DNA from: Alphaproteobacteria bacterium
GTDB taxonomy: Bacteria > Pseudomonadota > Alphaproteobacteria > Acetobacterales > Acetobacteraceae
Direction of reading: 5' to 3'
Assembly: GCA_020850755.1 (NCBI GenBank)
Contig: JADZEB010000004.1
Location: 62,001 to 126,000, forward strand
DNA: 64,000 nt
How positions within the stretch are numbered: position 1 is the first letter of the stretch; every line of letters starts with the position of its first letter. The translations under genes were made by a program, and so were the position numbers. The notes below the pieces were generated by a model. That model ran no database searches, had not been told where the DNA came from, and saw nothing but the letters and a program-made list of their open reading frames with translations. Below, piece by piece: positions 51,769 through 61,298 of the stretch.

Positions 51769-52698
51769 CTAGAGCGCTCCCGGAAAGCGTTGCGCGCGCT
51801 CGGCCAGATGTGCCTCGACGGGGCCGAGATGGTGCGCGAGATACCAGTCGGCGATCTGCCCGCCGGTGGCCAGCCAGACGCCGGAATGGCCGAGTATGTA
51901 TTCCATCGCGCGCTCGAAATGGCGGATGCGGTGCGGCGCGCCGATCCAGTAGGGGTGCAGTGCCACGCACATGACGCGGCCCTGGCCCTGGCCCTCGCCC
52001 TCGCGATACATGGTGTCGAAGCAATCGACCATCTGGCGCGCGAACTCGGCCGCCTCGTCGGGGCGGCGGTGCATCACCGCGTCGTTGATGTCCATGCTGT
52101 AGGGGACGGTGATGATCCGGCCCGCGCGCGTGCGCAGCGGGAAGGGCTGGTCGTCATGGTAGAGATCGCAATAGTACTTGATCCCCGCCTCGGCGCAGAG
52201 ATCGGGCGTGTTCACCGTCTGCGCCGCCGCCGGGGAGAACCAGCCGGGAAGCTTGCGCCCGGTCAGGCGCTCATGGATGTCGCAGCACTCGGCGATGACC
52301 TTGCGCTCCTCCTCCTCCGTATAGCCCCAATGGTAGCGCGTATTGTACATGCCATGCGACATGTACTCCCAGTTGCGCTTCTCCATCGCCTCCAGGATCT
52401 CGGGATAGTGCTGCAGCACCGAGAGCGAGAGCGAGACCGTGCAGCGTATGCCCAGACGGTCGGTGGCATCGAACAGTCGCCAGAGGCCGATGCGGTTGCC
52501 ATAGTCGCGCACGCCCCAGCCAAGCACGTCCGGATGCGGGGTGCGCGGCCACGGATTGCGGATGCGCACCTCGCGCGGCAGCCACTCGTAATGCTCGATG
52601 TTCGGCACCACCCACAGCGCGATGCGCGCGCCATCGGGCCAGGTCAGCCGCGGCCGATCCATGATCGGGGAATAGGGAACCCTGTCGAAGTCCGGCAT
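51769..52698 (-). CDS. Polysaccharide deacetylase family protein (PuuE-like)
   Basis: A 309-residue NodB-fold enzyme. AGAGGAGGG before ATG 52698 fixes the start. Motifs are IALWVVPNIEHYEWLP, DYGNRIGLWRLFDATDRLG, YMSHGMYNTRYH (H-x-M), PGWFSPAAAQTVNTPDL and VALHPYWIGAPHRI. It is first of three genes (two deacetylases and the TAXI-like receptor) on one transcript, so the receptor and both hydrolases probably concern one substrate class. Confidence 0.87.
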   Translation of the reverse strand: MPDFDRVPYSPIMDRPRLTWPDGARIALWVVPNIEHYEWLPREVRIRNPWPRTPHPDVLGWGVRDYGNRIGLWRLFDATDRLGIRCTVSLSLSVLQHYPEILEAMEKRNWEYMSHGMYNTRYHWGYTEEEERKVIAECCDIHERLTGRKLPGWFSPAAAQTVNTPDLCAEAGIKYYCDLYHDDQPFPLRTRAGRIITVPYSMDINDAVMHRRPDEAAEFARQMVDCFDTMYREGEGQGQGRVMCVALHPYWIGAPHRIRHFERAMEYILGHSGVWLATGGQIADWYLAHHLGPVEAHLAERAQRFPGAL

Positions 52699-52786
52699 GC
52701 CGCCCTCCTCTCTGCCGTCTGGCAGAGTAGCAGCGGGCAATGGCCGCGCAAGGCGTTCGCCCGCGCGGCCCGGGGCAGGCGCACGC

Positions 52787-52978
52787 TCAGTGGCGCGCGG
52801 CTTCCTCGGCGTCGAAGCTCTTCTTGATCAGCCAGTAGACGAACAGGGCCCCGCCCACGAACAGCGACAGGCCGAAGATGTACATGGCGTCGTCCTCGGC
52901 GCCGGCGCCAAGGATCAGGCCGAGCAGCGACAGCACGATCGCCAGCAGGCCGAAGAAGATGTTGGATGCTCCGAGCAT
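52787..52978 (-). CDS. Small two-helix membrane protein, last gene of the cbb3 assembly operon
   Basis: A 63-residue protein starting four bases after the ccoS stop. It has helix 1 (IFFGLLAIVLSLLGLILGAG), a short DDAMYIF loop, helix 2 (GLSLFVGGALFVYWLI) and a basic KKSFDAEEAA tail. No named family is recognised. Position suggests a small accessory subunit or assembly factor of cbb3 oxidase; it may equally be an unrelated hitch-hiker. Confidence 0.75.
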   Translation of the reverse strand: MLGASNIFFGLLAIVLSLLGLILGAGAEDDAMYIFGLSLFVGGALFVYWLIKKSFDAEEAARH

Positions 52979-52982
52979 GGCT

Positions 52983-53171
52983 CTACTCCTTCTTGTCGGG
53001 ACCAGGCGCGCGCGGCGCCGGCTTGGGGTCATCGTCGAACAGGATGCGTTGGGCCGCGCCATCGAGATCCTCGAACTGGCCCGAGCGCAGCGACCAGAGG
53101 AAGGCCAGCAGCCCGAGCAGCCCCATGAACAGGGCCAGCGGGATCAGCAAGACAAGGCCGAGCGCGTCCAT
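52983..53171 (-). CDS. ccoS: cbb3-type cytochrome oxidase assembly protein CcoS
   Basis: A 62-residue single-helix protein with LLIPLALFMGLLGLLAFLWSL followed by the family signature SGQFEDLDGAAQRILFDDD. CcoS is needed for haem/copper insertion into CcoN. It starts three bases after the ccoI stop. Confidence 0.96.
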   Translation of the reverse strand: MDALGLVLLIPLALFMGLLGLLAFLWSLRSGQFEDLDGAAQRILFDDDPKPAPRAPGPDKKE

Positions 53172-53174
53172 CCC

Positions 53175-55598
53175 TCATGCCTCCCCGGGCGCGATGCGCG
53201 CGCGTTCAAGCCGGAGCGCGTTCAGGATAACGACCAGCGAGGAGGATGTCATCGCCGCCGCGGCGATCAGCGGCGTGACCATGCCGGCAATCGCCAGCGG
53301 CACGGCGAACAGGTTATAGACGATGGCGAAGGCGACATTCTGGCGCGCCACCGCATGCGCCCGCCGCGCCACCGCGATCGCCTCAGCGACGGGGCCGAGC
53401 CGGTCGCCCTGGAACACGAGGTCGGCGGCGGTCTGGCTGATGTCGGCGGCGGTGGCAGGCGAGATCGAGACGCTGGCGGCGGCAAGCGCCGGGGCGTCGT
53501 TGAGGCCGTCGCCCACCATCAAGACGCGCTTGCCGGCGGCGCGCAGGGCTTCGAGCCGCGCCACCTTGGCGGCCGGGTCCTGCTGGGCGGCGAAGCTCTC
53601 GATCCCGACCGCACGCGCGACCGCCGCGGCCGGGGCGGGACGATCGCCCGAGATGAGTTCGACACCAAGGCCGAGCCCGCGCATCCTGCGCACGGTATCG
53701 GCGGCATCGGCGCGCGGCGTGTCGGTGAAGGCGAAGCGCACCGGCGCCCGCCCGGGCCGCACATGCCAGAGTTCGAGCGCGCCATCATCGGCCGCGTGCG
53801 GGTCGGCCGGGACACCGCAGAAGCGGCGGCTGCCGAGGCGCACGGTGCCACCTCCAACAGGCGCCGACAGCCCCTCGCCCGGATGCTCGACCACGCCGGC
53901 CAGCACCGGCACGGCGGGGCCCGCCGCGCGCACCAGCGCGCGCGCCAGCGGATGGCGGCTGGCGGCGGCCAGGCCCGCCGCCTCGCGCAGCAGCTCGGCC
54001 GGGGGCGTGTCGGGTCCCTCGATCAGGCTCGGGCGCCCGAGCGTCAGCGTGCCGGTCTTGTCGAACACGGCGTGGTCGGCCGTGGCCAGCCGCTCCAGTG
54101 CCGTGCCGGATTTGACCAGCACGCCGCGCTTCATCAGCCGGCCCACGGCCGCAACCTGTGCCGCCGGCACCGCGATCGCGAGCGCGCAGGGACAGGTGAT
54201 GATCAGCACCGCAACCGCATAGACCAGCGCCGGCTGCCAGCCCAAGCCCATCACGCCCACCCAGAAGGCGAAGGTGGACAAGGCCGCCAGATGCACCACC
54301 GGCGCATACCAGCGCGACACACGATCCGCGAACGCGACGAAGCGCGAACGCCCCTGCTCAGCCTGCTCCATCAGGCGCACGATCTCGGCGAGCAAGGTGG
54401 TGGGACCGGTCGCGGTCGTTTCGATGCGCAGGGGCGCGCCGAGATTGAGCATGCCGGCGAACACGCGCGCGCCGGGCCGCACCGGCTGCGGCAGGCTCTC
54501 GCCGGTGACGAGGCTGGCATCGACGCTGCCCAGCCCCGCGCGCACCACGCCATCGACGCCGATGCGCTCGCCGGCCGCAGCCAGCACCATCTCGCCCGCG
54601 CGCACCTGCTCGGCCGGGCGCGGGCGGGCGATGCCGTCGGCGCCCAGCACATGCACGGCACGCCGGCCGAGCGCCAGGAGCTGGGTTGCCGCCCCGCGCG
54701 CCCGCCCGCGCGCGCGGCGGTCGAGATAGCGGCCGATCAGCAGGAAGAACAGCAGCGCGCAGGCGGAATCGAAATAGGCATAGGGGCCGGAGCGGATCGT
54801 CTCCGACAGGCTCATGCCGGCGGTCAGCAGCACGCCGAGGCTTATGGGCACGTCCATGTTGGTGCGCCCGCGCGCCAGTGCCGCAAGGGCCGAGCGATAG
54901 AATGGCAGGCCCGCGATCGCGATCGCCGGCAGCGCGATCAGCGTCGCCACCCAGTGCATCAGGTCGCGCGTGGCCTGGCCCATCTCGGCAGCCGAGCTGT
55001 GCCCCACCCATACCGCCACCGAGACCAGCATCACATTGGCCGCGGCGAAGCCGGCAATGCCAAGCGCGCGCAGGAGGGCACGCTCCTCGCGATCCTCCTC
55101 GGTGGCGAGCACGGCCGGATCGAAGGGCGCAACGCGGAAGCCGAGGGCGTTGATGCGCTCGGAAAAGGCCCCTGCGCGCACCGCCGGGCCCCGCCAGCGC
55201 AGCGCGAGCCGGCGCGTGGTGAGCGACAGGCGCGCCGAGATCACGTCCGGCTCGCGCGCCAGCACCTGCTCGATCAGCCAGACGCAGGCGGCGCAGGTGA
55301 CGCCATCGACCATCAGGTGCAGCGTCGTGATGCCCTTGGCATCCGTATGGGCATGGGCGGCGAAGTCGAAACCGCCCGCATTCGCCTCGGGCTTGAGCGA
55401 ACCGGCGGCAAGCGCGCGGCGGCGATAGAACGCCTCCAGCCCGAGGCCGCTGACGATCTGGTGCGCGCCCTCGCAGCCCGTGCAGCAGAAAGCGCCATGT
55501 GCGGCGCCGGCCGGGACAGGCGCGCCGCAATGCGCGCAGAGGGGCGCGACAGCCCGGGCCGCCCGTGGCGTGGCCTCGCTGCCGGCTGCGCCGCTCAC
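53175..55598 (-). CDS. ccoI: Copper-translocating P-type ATPase for cbb3 maturation
   Basis: An 807-residue P1B ATPase. I choose GTG 55598, which overlaps the ccoH stop as GTGA. The N terminus has a cysteine-rich CAHCG...FCCTGC region (zinc-ribbon type, typical of CcoI/FixI) and an HMA metal-binding GVTCAACV. TCPCAL is the membrane metal site, FDKTGTLT the phosphorylation loop, TGES the actuator and GDGLNDAPAL the hinge. It exports copper to the periplasm for the CuB site of CcoN. Confidence 0.95.
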   Translation of the reverse strand: MSGAAGSEATPRAARAVAPLCAHCGAPVPAGAAHGAFCCTGCEGAHQIVSGLGLEAFYRRRALAAGSLKPEANAGGFDFAAHAHTDAKGITTLHLMVDGVTCAACVWLIEQVLAREPDVISARLSLTTRRLALRWRGPAVRAGAFSERINALGFRVAPFDPAVLATEEDREERALLRALGIAGFAAANVMLVSVAVWVGHSSAAEMGQATRDLMHWVATLIALPAIAIAGLPFYRSALAALARGRTNMDVPISLGVLLTAGMSLSETIRSGPYAYFDSACALLFFLLIGRYLDRRARGRARGAATQLLALGRRAVHVLGADGIARPRPAEQVRAGEMVLAAAGERIGVDGVVRAGLGSVDASLVTGESLPQPVRPGARVFAGMLNLGAPLRIETTATGPTTLLAEIVRLMEQAEQGRSRFVAFADRVSRWYAPVVHLAALSTFAFWVGVMGLGWQPALVYAVAVLIITCPCALAIAVPAAQVAAVGRLMKRGVLVKSGTALERLATADHAVFDKTGTLTLGRPSLIEGPDTPPAELLREAAGLAAASRHPLARALVRAAGPAVPVLAGVVEHPGEGLSAPVGGGTVRLGSRRFCGVPADPHAADDGALELWHVRPGRAPVRFAFTDTPRADAADTVRRMRGLGLGVELISGDRPAPAAAVARAVGIESFAAQQDPAAKVARLEALRAAGKRVLMVGDGLNDAPALAAASVSISPATAADISQTAADLVFQGDRLGPVAEAIAVARRAHAVARQNVAFAIVYNLFAVPLAIAGMVTPLIAAAAMTSSSLVVILNALRLERARIAPGEA

Positions 55599-56164
55599 GG
55601 CACGATGAGGCGCTGGTGCAGTTGCACGGGCCCGGAACCCGCGGCGCCGCGCGCGGTCAGACGCGCATCCCACAGCCCTGTCTTGGGCAACGCGATCTCG
55701 GCCCGGTAGCGCCCCTGCCCGATCGGTTGGAAGGTCACGGGCAGGTCCGCCATCCGCTCGACCGGGCGGCGCAACGTGCCCGTGACGACAAGCGTATCCA
55801 TCGGCGCGCCGTTGCGGTCATGCGCGGTCAGCGTCAGGCGCGCGGTGCCCGTGGGCCGTGCCGCGCCACCCTCGGCCGCATCCAGGGCGAGCGCGAGTTG
55901 CCAGCCCAGCGCCTGCTGGCGCTCGGCCTCGGCAATCACATGGTTGTAGCCACGCCCGCGATCATAGGCCTGCTCGACGGCAAGCCCGCTCCAGGTGGTG
56001 ATCGCCAGCCAAGCCATGATGCCGTTGACGATGAACACGATCACCATGCCGAGCACGAACATCCACGGGATCCAGCGGTCCCGCCCCTGCTCCTTGGCCT
56101 GCCCCGCCCGCATCGCGTCCTCTCCCGTTCGCATGCGTCCGCGCTCCTGCCCCTTATCGCTCAT
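55595..56164 (-). CDS. ccoH: cbb3 assembly protein CcoH (FixH family)
   Basis: A 189-residue protein. A variable hydrophilic N terminus precedes one membrane helix (IPWMFVLGMVIVFIVNGIMAWLAI), whose MxxxFxVNxxMA pattern is typical of FixH. A periplasmic beta-sandwich then runs from TGTARLTLTAHDRNG to GLWDARLTARGA. The ATG overlaps the ccoG stop by ATGA. Internal methionines at residues 11 and 18 are possible later starts. Confidence 0.92.
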   Translation of the reverse strand: MSDKGQERGRMRTGEDAMRAGQAKEQGRDRWIPWMFVLGMVIVFIVNGIMAWLAITTWSGLAVEQAYDRGRGYNHVIAEAERQQALGWQLALALDAAEGGAARPTGTARLTLTAHDRNGAPMDTLVVTGTLRRPVERMADLPVTFQPIGQGRYRAEIALPKTGLWDARLTARGAAGSGPVQLHQRLIVP

Positions 56165-57669
56165 GGCCGGGGCGACAGGAAGACGGAGCTGTAGCGCGCC
56201 ACCTCCTGCCCGTCCTGGCCGCGCAGCACGAAGGTCACGGGCATCGATGCCGCGCCCAGGCTGGCCCGCGGCGCGGTGACATGCACGCGCCAGGTGGTGA
56301 CGGCGTCGGGGCGGACCGGCAAGTGCAGCGCGCCCGCAGCGCCGCGCTCGGCATCGGCGGCCGACAGCGCCGCCCCCGCTATGCCCTGCACCGACAGCGC
56401 ATAGACCGGCGTCGCGTGCAGCTTGTTCAGCACCTTGAGCGTGTAGCTGTTGCGTATGGAACCATCGGACAGGGCGACGAACAGGGGCGCGCGGTCGCGC
56501 AGCACGCTGAGCTCGATCGTGGTGCGCATCAGGAACGCCACCAGCATCACGATGCAGACAAGGCCCAGCACGCCGGCATAGATCAGCGTGCGCGGGCGGA
56601 ACACCTTGAGGCGCACCGGCTGCGCGGCGGCGGCATCGAGCCGGGCCGGCCCCGCCGGCAGGGGTGCCGCCGCGGCGGCGCACGCATCCAGGTGCTGCAA
56701 GGTGTCGAAGGCAATCAGACCGCGCGGGCGGCCGACGCGGCCCATCACCGTGTCGCAGGCATCGACGCACAGCCCGCAGCCGATGCACTCCAGCTGCTGG
56801 CCGTCGCGGATATCGATGCCGGTGGGGCACACGGCGACGCACTGGCCGCAATCGACACAGTCGCCATGCCCTTCCCAGCTCGTGCCGGCCTTGTGCTTGC
56901 CGCGCGGCTCGCCCCGCCAGTCGCGGTAGGTGACGATGAGCGAGTTCTCGTCCAGCATCGCCGCCTGGAAGCGCGGCCAGGGGCACATATAGGTGCAGAC
57001 CTGCTCGCGCGCCCAGCCGGCCAGCGCGTAGGTGAAGGCGGTGAACAGGCCGACGAAGAAATAGACCGTCAGGCTCGCTTCGCCGGTGAAGACCTCGCGC
57101 ACCACGGTGGGGGCGTCGTTGAAATACATCACCCAGGCGCCGCCAGTGGCCGCTGCGATCGCCAGCCAGGCGGCGTGCTTGGCGATCTTCAGCAGCGTCT
57201 TGCGCCCGGTCCATGGTGCCTGGTCGAGCTTGATGCGCGCGTTGCGGTCGCCTTCGATCGCGCGCTCGACCCACATGAACAGATCGGTCCAGACCGTCTG
57301 CGGGCAGGCATAGCCGCACCAGACACGCCCGAACAGCGAGGTGACAAGGAACAGACCGATCGCGCCCAGGATCAGCAGGCCGGTCAGGAAATACACCTCC
57401 TGCGGCCAGATCTCGATCCAGAAGAAATAGGCGCGCCGGTTCGGCATATCGACCAGCACGGCCTGGCTGGGCGCGCCGGGACCTCGGTCCCAGCGCAGCC
57501 ATGGCAACAGGTAATAGACGCCCAGCGTGGCGGCGAGGAGGAACCACTTGATGCGGCGGAACAGGCCGCGCACGCGCGCGGGATAGACCTTCACCCGGTT
57601 GGCGTACAGCTTCGGGCTCTGCTCTGGCTCTGTCGCGCGGAGCTGCTTGAGCGCGTGGATGGTGGACAT
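56161..57669 (-). CDS. ccoG: cbb3 assembly protein CcoG (FixG/RdxA family)
   Basis: A 502-residue membrane iron-sulfur protein. A first cysteine motif CGYACPQTVW lies near residue 120. Then comes a classical 2[4Fe-4S] ferredoxin pair: CVDCGQCVAVCPTGIDI and CIGCGLCVDACD. Several transmembrane helices surround these. A C-terminal Ig-like domain ends in SVFLSPRP. CcoG is reported to act as a Cu(II) reductase feeding CcoI. It heads the ghIS part, 81 bases after ccoP. Confidence 0.95.
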   Translation of the reverse strand: MSTIHALKQLRATEPEQSPKLYANRVKVYPARVRGLFRRIKWFLLAATLGVYYLLPWLRWDRGPGAPSQAVLVDMPNRRAYFFWIEIWPQEVYFLTGLLILGAIGLFLVTSLFGRVWCGYACPQTVWTDLFMWVERAIEGDRNARIKLDQAPWTGRKTLLKIAKHAAWLAIAAATGGAWVMYFNDAPTVVREVFTGEASLTVYFFVGLFTAFTYALAGWAREQVCTYMCPWPRFQAAMLDENSLIVTYRDWRGEPRGKHKAGTSWEGHGDCVDCGQCVAVCPTGIDIRDGQQLECIGCGLCVDACDTVMGRVGRPRGLIAFDTLQHLDACAAAAAPLPAGPARLDAAAAQPVRLKVFRPRTLIYAGVLGLVCIVMLVAFLMRTTIELSVLRDRAPLFVALSDGSIRNSYTLKVLNKLHATPVYALSVQGIAGAALSAADAERGAAGALHLPVRPDAVTTWRVHVTAPRASLGAASMPVTFVLRGQDGQEVARYSSVFLSPRP

Positions 57670-57750
57670 GGCTGCCTATTCCCAGGACCGGCGCGCCGCG
57701 GGGCCGCCCCGCCAGCCCGCGCGCGCCGTTCCAACCGATAGCTTCGGCCG

Positions 57751-58626
57751 CTACTGCTCGCCGCCGCCGAGCGCGTGGACGAACACCGCCAGCATCTTGA
57801 TCGTCGCCTCGTCCAGCCGCCCGGTCCAGGCCGGCATCACGCCCGCCCGCGCATTGGCGATGCTGGCCACGACGGACGCCTTGTCGCCGCCCCAGAGCCA
57901 GATGTTATCAGACAGGCGCGGGCCGCCGAACTCCCGATTGCCTTCGCCGCGCTCGCCATGGCACGAGACGCAGTTGTCGGCATAGACGGTCTGCCCGCGC
58001 TGGGCAGCCGCGGCATCGCCCGCGCGGTTGGAGAGCGAGAGCACATACTCGGCCACGTCGTTGATCTGCTGCGGTTCAAGCACGCCGTCGGCGCCGAAGC
58101 GCGGCATCTGGCTTGTGCGGGCTTCGTCGGCGCCGGTGCGCACGCCGACGCTGATGGTCTGCTGGATGTCGGCAAGCTTGCCGCCCCACAGCCAGTCATC
58201 GTCGGCCAGGCTCGGGAACCCGCCGCGCGCGCCCTGCCCGCCGGCGCCGTGGCAGCCGGCGCAGTTGTTGGCGAAGGCGATGCGACCCGCCGCCATGGCA
58301 TAGCCGAGCAGTTCCGGATTGCGGCGCACATCCTCGATCGAGGCGGCGGTGACCCGCTGGACCATCGGCGCGTGCTGCGCCTGGGCAGCTTGCAATGCGC
58401 GCGCCACCTCCTCGCGCTGCGAGTAGCCGAGCGTGCCGCCCGTGTAGCTGGATAGGCTGGGCCAGGAGGGATAGAGCACGCAATAGACCGCCGACCAGGC
58501 GACCGTGATCCAAGTGATGATTACCCACCATTTCGGCAGGGGCGTGTTCAGCTCCTTGATGCCGTCCCACTCATGGCCGGTCGTCATCGTGCCGGTAACG
58601 GAGTCCTTCTCGACCTTGGTCGGCAT
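57751..58626 (-). CDS. ccoP: cbb3 cytochrome oxidase dihaem subunit CcoP
   Basis: A 291-residue dihaem cytochrome c. An N-terminal helix (WWVIITWITVAWSAVYCVLY) anchors it. Haem c sites are CAGCH (C122, C125, H126) and CVSCH (C219, C222, H223). The distal methionines are in SQMPRFG and GVMPAWTG. It passes electrons from soluble c-type cytochromes to CcoO/CcoN. Confidence 0.97.
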   Translation of the reverse strand: MPTKVEKDSVTGTMTTGHEWDGIKELNTPLPKWWVIITWITVAWSAVYCVLYPSWPSLSSYTGGTLGYSQREEVARALQAAQAQHAPMVQRVTAASIEDVRRNPELLGYAMAAGRIAFANNCAGCHGAGGQGARGGFPSLADDDWLWGGKLADIQQTISVGVRTGADEARTSQMPRFGADGVLEPQQINDVAEYVLSLSNRAGDAAAAQRGQTVYADNCVSCHGERGEGNREFGGPRLSDNIWLWGGDKASVVASIANARAGVMPAWTGRLDEATIKMLAVFVHALGGGEQ

Positions 58627-58644
58627 GACGTAAGTCCTTTTTGC

Positions 58645-58797
58645 TCAATCCTGGTCGCGCAGCGGGATGTCGCCATGCGCCTCAAGCGCCTTGCGACGCC
58701 CGGGCCAGAACGCCCATGCGACGATCGCGACGAAAACCAGAAGCATCAGCACGATCCAGGTCGGGCGGAGCCAGGCATAGACGGCTAGCAGGTCCAT
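58645..58797 (-). CDS. ccoQ: cbb3 cytochrome oxidase small subunit CcoQ
   Basis: A 50-residue protein between ccoO and ccoP, too short for most gene callers. It opens MDLLAVYAWLRPTW, has one helix IVLMLLVFVAIVAWAFWP, and ends KALEAHGDIPLRDQD. The WPGRRKxLEAHGDIPL tail is typical of CcoQ/FixQ, which stabilises the oxidase. A GGAGGAAC site precedes it. Confidence 0.95.
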   Translation of the reverse strand: MDLLAVYAWLRPTWIVLMLLVFVAIVAWAFWPGRRKALEAHGDIPLRDQD

Positions 58798-58842
58798 TGC
58801 TCGTTCCTCCTGAGCGGGTCGTGCGCGTGGAAACCCTTGCCG

Positions 58843-59565
58843 CTACTGGCGCAGCTGCTCGGGCGTGACGTCGGAGAAGCGCACCAGAGTGCCCAGCATC
58901 TGCATGTAGGCGATCAGCGCGTCCATCTCGGTGATCCGCTCCGGGTTGCCGTCGAAGGCCGCCTGGGTGGTGCGCGGATAGCGCTGCATGAGCCCGGCAC
59001 CGTCGGCGTCGGGACGCGCCTGCGCCTCGAGGTCGGCGCGCGCGTTCTGGACCATCTCGTCCGAGTAGGGCACGCCCACCGTGCGCTGGGTGCGCAGGTG
59101 CCGCTCGATATTGTCGTAGCGCAGCGGCCGGTTCAGGAACGGATAGGACGGCATGATGCTTTCCGGCACCACCGAGCGCGGATCGACCATGTGCGCGACA
59201 TGCCATTCGTTCGAGTAGCGGCCGCCGACGCGGGCGAGATCGGGGCCGGTGCGCTTCGAACCCCACTGGAACGGGTGGTCGTACATGCTCTCGGCCGCGA
59301 TGCTGTAGTGGCCGTAGCGCTCCACCTCGTCGCGGAAAGTGCGGATCATCTGGCTGTGGCAGACATAGCAGCCTTCACGGATGTAGATGTTGCGTCCCAT
59401 CAGTTCGAGCGGCGTGTAGGGCCGCATGCCCTGCACGCGCTCGATCGTGGTCTCGAGCGTGAACAGCGGAATGATCTGCACCAGGCCGCCGATCGCGATC
59501 GTGACCAGGATACCCACCGCGAGAATGATGACGTTGGTCTCGAAGCGTTCGTGCTTGTAGGCCAT
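58843..59565 (-). CDS. ccoO: cbb3 cytochrome oxidase monohaem subunit CcoO
   Basis: A 240-residue membrane-anchored cytochrome c. One N-terminal helix ([20 protein letters not shown]), the haem motif CYVCH (C66, C69, H70) within [16 protein letters not shown], and [20 protein letters not shown], which is invariant in FixO/CcoO. It lies 33 bases after ccoN. Confidence 0.97.
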   Translation of the reverse strand: MAYKHERFETNVIILAVGILVTIAIGGLVQIIPLFTLETTIERVQGMRPYTPLELMGRNIYIREGCYVCHSQMIRTFRDEVERYGHYSIAAESMYDHPFQWGSKRTGPDLARVGGRYSNEWHVAHMVDPRSVVPESIMPSYPFLNRPLRYDNIERHLRTQRTVGVPYSDEMVQNARADLEAQARPDADGAGLMQRYPRTTQAAFDGNPERITEMDALIAYMQMLGTLVRFSDVTPEQLRQ

Positions 59566-59598
59566 GGTCCTGCCCCTTGCCTTTCGATTGTTGCGGGC

Positions 59599-61086
59599 CT
59601 ACTCGGCCGGTGCAGCCGCGTATCCGGCGCGCGCGGGCGTTACCTCGCTCGCGCGGACATCGCCACGGATGGTGCGCCACAGATTGTAGGCCATCATCAC
59701 CGAGCCGAGGACGAACAGCAGCCCGCCCAGCGCGCGGATGATGTAGAAGGGATGCATGGCCGCGACCGTCTCGACGAAGGCGTATTGCAGGAAGCCGAGA
59801 TCGTCATAGGCGCGCCACATCAGCCCCTGCATGATGCCCGAGACCCACATCGCGGTGATGTAGAGCACGATGCCGATGGTCGCGATCCAGTAGTGCCAGG
59901 AGACCATCCTGACCGAGTAGAGCCGCTCGCGCTTCCACATCACCGGCACCAGGTAGTAGAGCGCGCCGAAGCAGATGAAGCCCACCCAGCCCATCGCGCC
60001 GGAGTGCACGTGACCGATCGTCCAGTCCGTGTAGTGGCTGAGCGCGTTGACGGCCTTGATGCTCATCACCGGCCCCTCGAAGGTGCTCATGCCGTAGAAG
60101 CCGACGGCGGTCACCGAGAAGCGCAGGCTCGGATCGGTGCGCAGTTTGTGCCACGCGCCGGCCAGCGTCATGATGCCGTTGATCATGCCGCCCCAGGAGG
60201 GCATCCACAGCATCACCGAGAACACCATCCCCAGCGTCTGCGCCCAGTCGGGCAGCGCGGTGTAGTGCAGATGGTGCGGCCCCGCCCAGATGTAGAGGAA
60301 GATCAGCGACCAGAAATGCACGATCGACAGCCGGTAGGAGTAGATCGGCCGGTCGGCCTGCTTCGGGATGATGTAGTACATCATCGCCAGGAAGCCCGCA
60401 GTCAGGAAGAAGCCCACCGCGTTGTGGCCGTACCACCACTGGATCATCGCGTCCTGCACGCCGGCGGTGACGTGGTAGCTGCGCGCCCCGAACAGCGAGA
60501 CCGGGATCGACAGGTTGTTGCCGATATGCAGCACGGCGATGGTGATGATGAAGGCGAGGTAGAACCAGTTCGCCACATAGATGTGCGGCTCCTCGCGCTT
60601 CATGACCGTGCCCATGAACACGATCAGGTAGACCACCCAAACCAGGGTGAGCCAAAGGTCCACATACCATTCAGGCTCGGCATACTCCTTGCTCTGGGTG
60701 ATGCCCATCACATAGCCGAGCGCGGCCATGACGATGAAGAACTGGTAGCCCCAGAACAGGAACCAGCCGGCCTCGGCGCCGCCGAACAGCCGCGCCCGGC
60801 AGGTGCGCTGCACGACATGGAGCGAGGTGCCGAGCAAGGCATTGCCGCCGAAGGCGAAGATCACCGCCGAGGTGTGCAGCGGGCGCAATCGGCCGAAGGT
60901 GGTGTACTCGAAGCCGAGATTGAGCTGGGGCCAGGCCAGCTGCAAGGCGATGACGAGGCCGACCGTGAACCCGACCACGCCCCAGAAGGCGGTGGCGATC
61001 AGGAAGGCTTTGACCACGTCCTCGACATACTCGATGCGATGCGCCCCACCTGCGCCCGCGACATGTCCTGTTTGCGCCTCGGCCAT
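59599..61086 (-). CDS. ccoN: cbb3 cytochrome oxidase catalytic subunit CcoN
   Basis: A 495-residue haem-copper oxidase of the C family with about 12 helices. I start at ATG 61086 (MAEAQTG). Metal ligands lie in [20 protein letters not shown] (low-spin haem His), [13 protein letters not shown] (CuB His and cross-linked Tyr region), AGPHHLHY (two CuB His) and [12 protein letters not shown] (haem b3 and low-spin haem His). The oxidase reduces O2 at very low concentration. The operon begins behind an exact FNR-type box 77 bases upstream of the ATG. Confidence 0.97.
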   Translation of the reverse strand: MAEAQTGHVAGAGGAHRIEYVEDVVKAFLIATAFWGVVGFTVGLVIALQLAWPQLNLGFEYTTFGRLRPLHTSAVIFAFGGNALLGTSLHVVQRTCRARLFGGAEAGWFLFWGYQFFIVMAALGYVMGITQSKEYAEPEWYVDLWLTLVWVVYLIVFMGTVMKREEPHIYVANWFYLAFIITIAVLHIGNNLSIPVSLFGARSYHVTAGVQDAMIQWWYGHNAVGFFLTAGFLAMMYYIIPKQADRPIYSYRLSIVHFWSLIFLYIWAGPHHLHYTALPDWAQTLGMVFSVMLWMPSWGGMINGIMTLAGAWHKLRTDPSLRFSVTAVGFYGMSTFEGPVMSIKAVNALSHYTDWTIGHVHSGAMGWVGFICFGALYYLVPVMWKRERLYSVRMVSWHYWIATIGIVLYITAMWVSGIMQGLMWRAYDDLGFLQYAFVETVAAMHPFYIIRALGGLLFVLGSVMMAYNLWRTIRGDVRASEVTPARAGYAAAPAE

Positions 61087-61162
61087 GCGCCTTCTCCTTC
61101 GGCTTCGGGCAGACTCGCCCGCCGTGCTGGCGGAACATTCTATCCGGCGCCGGAAGCGGTCC

Positions 61163-61176
61163 TTGATCTGGATCAA
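61163..61176. promoter_or_regulatory. FNR/FixK/ANR-type box in the ccoN-DUF2189 divergent promoter region
   Basis: TTGATCTGGATCAA is an exact match to the CRP/FNR consensus TTGAT-N4-ATCAA, a perfect palindrome of half-sites. Its centre lies about 84 bases upstream of ccoN's ATG and about 130 bases before the DUF2189 start. An activator site near -40 of a ccoN transcript would require a start about 42 bases upstream of the ATG, which is plausible. It would bring cco operon expression under an oxygen-responsive FnrL/FixK/ANR regulator. Confidence 0.88.
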
Positions 61177-61298
61177 CGACCCCGCTGCGGCGCAACATCA
61201 AGACTGTTGCGAGTCCGGGCCGGATTGGGCGGCTGGATGTGATAATGTCCTGCCGGCGGCCCGAGCGGCGCAGACCGGAAGGCGGGAGGAACGGGGCT

